Shown here piece by piece: positions 63,614-64,000 of a stretch of 64,000 nucleotides of DNA (position 1 is its first letter; every line of letters starts with the position of its first letter). This DNA comes from Rhopalosiphum padi. Taxonomy: Eukaryota > Arthropoda > Insecta > Hemiptera > Aphididae. A model generated the notes under the pieces. It saw only the letters and a list, made by a program, of their open reading frames with translations, was not told where the DNA came from and searched no databases. The stretch lies in assembly GCF_020882245.1 (NCBI RefSeq), contig NC_083597.1:70100152-70164151 (forward strand), given 5' to 3'. Made by a program: the position numbers and the translations under genes.

Positions 63614-63759
63614 TTTGGTAGTTTGCTAGGCTACCAAAAGCTACCCACGACCAAAGGGGAACATTTCGGTCGTGACCTGTGAGCCGCACCGCGTGTTAGC
63701 CCGAAGGCTAAGTCGGTGGAACTCATAGGCTTTGTACACGCAGTGGTGAATGAACACCA
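63614..63759. other. Cluster of four consecutive stem-loops
   Basis: There are four back-to-back inverted repeats. (1) TTTGGTAG/CTACCAAA, 63614-63638, 8 bp. (2) CACGACC/GGTCGTG, 63646-63674, 7 bp. (3) A compound hairpin 63676-63729: CCTGTGAG/CTCATAGG (one G-T pair), then CACCG/CGGTG, then TTAGCC/GGCTAA closed by loop CGAA. (4) TGGTG/CACCA, 63744-63759 region. The stretch is GC-rich compared with its flanks. On the minus strand hairpin 3 is closed by a C(TTCG)G tetraloop, a very stable RNA cap. Neither strand has a convincing reading frame. It could be a structured RNA, or the end of a mobile element; identity unknown. Confidence 0.6.
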
Positions 63760-63879
63760 AAGATTTATTTAAAAAAGGGGAAAAGAAGACATAATATAAA
63801 AAAAATATAAATTAAATAACAAAAGAAAGCTATATGGGAATATGGGGGGGGGTGGATTTTAATACATTACGATATTATA

Positions 63880-64000
63880 GTGATGGACGACGAGGCTGCT
63901 GACGGTTGACCGACGGCTGCGATGGGCTGGCCAAATGGCCGTCGACACACACGCGGTCGACATGGCCCATCTGCATCGGTCAGTGGCTGAAAGTTGCTTC
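63880..64000. other. GC-rich sequence running off the window edge
   Basis: The last 120 bases turn strongly GC-rich (GACGACGAGGCTGCTGACGG, GGCCGTCGACACACACGCGG). On the minus strand two frames are open up to about 63880, so this could be the end of a coding region, an element or a promoter island lying mostly outside the window. Not enough is visible to decide. Confidence 0.35.

Noticed and set aside
1..64000. CRISPR arrays, operons, bacterial-type promoters, tRNA or rRNA genes
   Set aside because: None seen. The window is eukaryotic nuclear DNA with spliced genes; no regularly spaced identical repeats and no tRNA A/B-box pair or cloverleaf was recognised.

Overview
The window is insect nuclear DNA and most resembles a sap-feeding hemipteran of the aphid type. 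It is very AT-rich (long runs of ATTA/TATA) with a few islands of CpG-rich sequence, GT-AG introns, many short hAT-like and other inverted-repeat elements, and a few TTAGG/CCTAA runs. The aphid assignment rests on general sequence character and on the divergence of the one recognisable gene; it is inference.

One protein-coding gene can be built with confidence. It is an IMP/IGF2BP-type RNA-binding protein on the + strand, about 560 residues long. A first coding exon lies at 3916-4040. After a 16.9-kb first intron come nine further coding exons between 20919 and 23751. All splice junctions follow GT-AG and keep the reading frame. The order is a Gln/Asn-rich N-terminus, one RRM-like domain, KH1-KH2, a Pro/Met-rich linker, KH3-KH4 and a short basic/Gln tail. 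All four KH domains keep a GxxG loop (GRGG, GKEG, GTKG, GRGG). This family binds mRNAs in the cytoplasm and controls their localisation, stability and translation.

Region by region: 1-3915 is upstream DNA with several GC-rich blocks that fit a promoter and 5' UTR. 4041-20918 is intron 1; it carries an intact hAT-type MITE with a perfect 8-bp target duplication, other inverted-repeat elements, and GC-rich islands at about 8.3-8.6 kb and 19.9-20.9 kb that could be internal promoters. 20919-23751 is the body of the gene. 23752 to about 27 kb is AT-rich and probably holds a long 3' UTR. From about 27 kb to the end I see no intact gene.

The gene-free part is a graveyard of mobile elements: a 719-bp foldback element, three copies of one AGGGCT-ended family (one in intron 1, two near 39-41.6 kb), hAT-type MITEs, and decayed coding pieces of an R1/LOA-like non-LTR element, hAT/DUF4371 proteins, a mariner transposase and a Ty3/Gypsy integrase C-terminus. 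There is also an unrecognised coding-like segment (56902-57276) broken only by two TGA codons. The last 400 bases turn GC-rich and include four consecutive stem-loops (63614-63759), the most unusual structural signal in the window.
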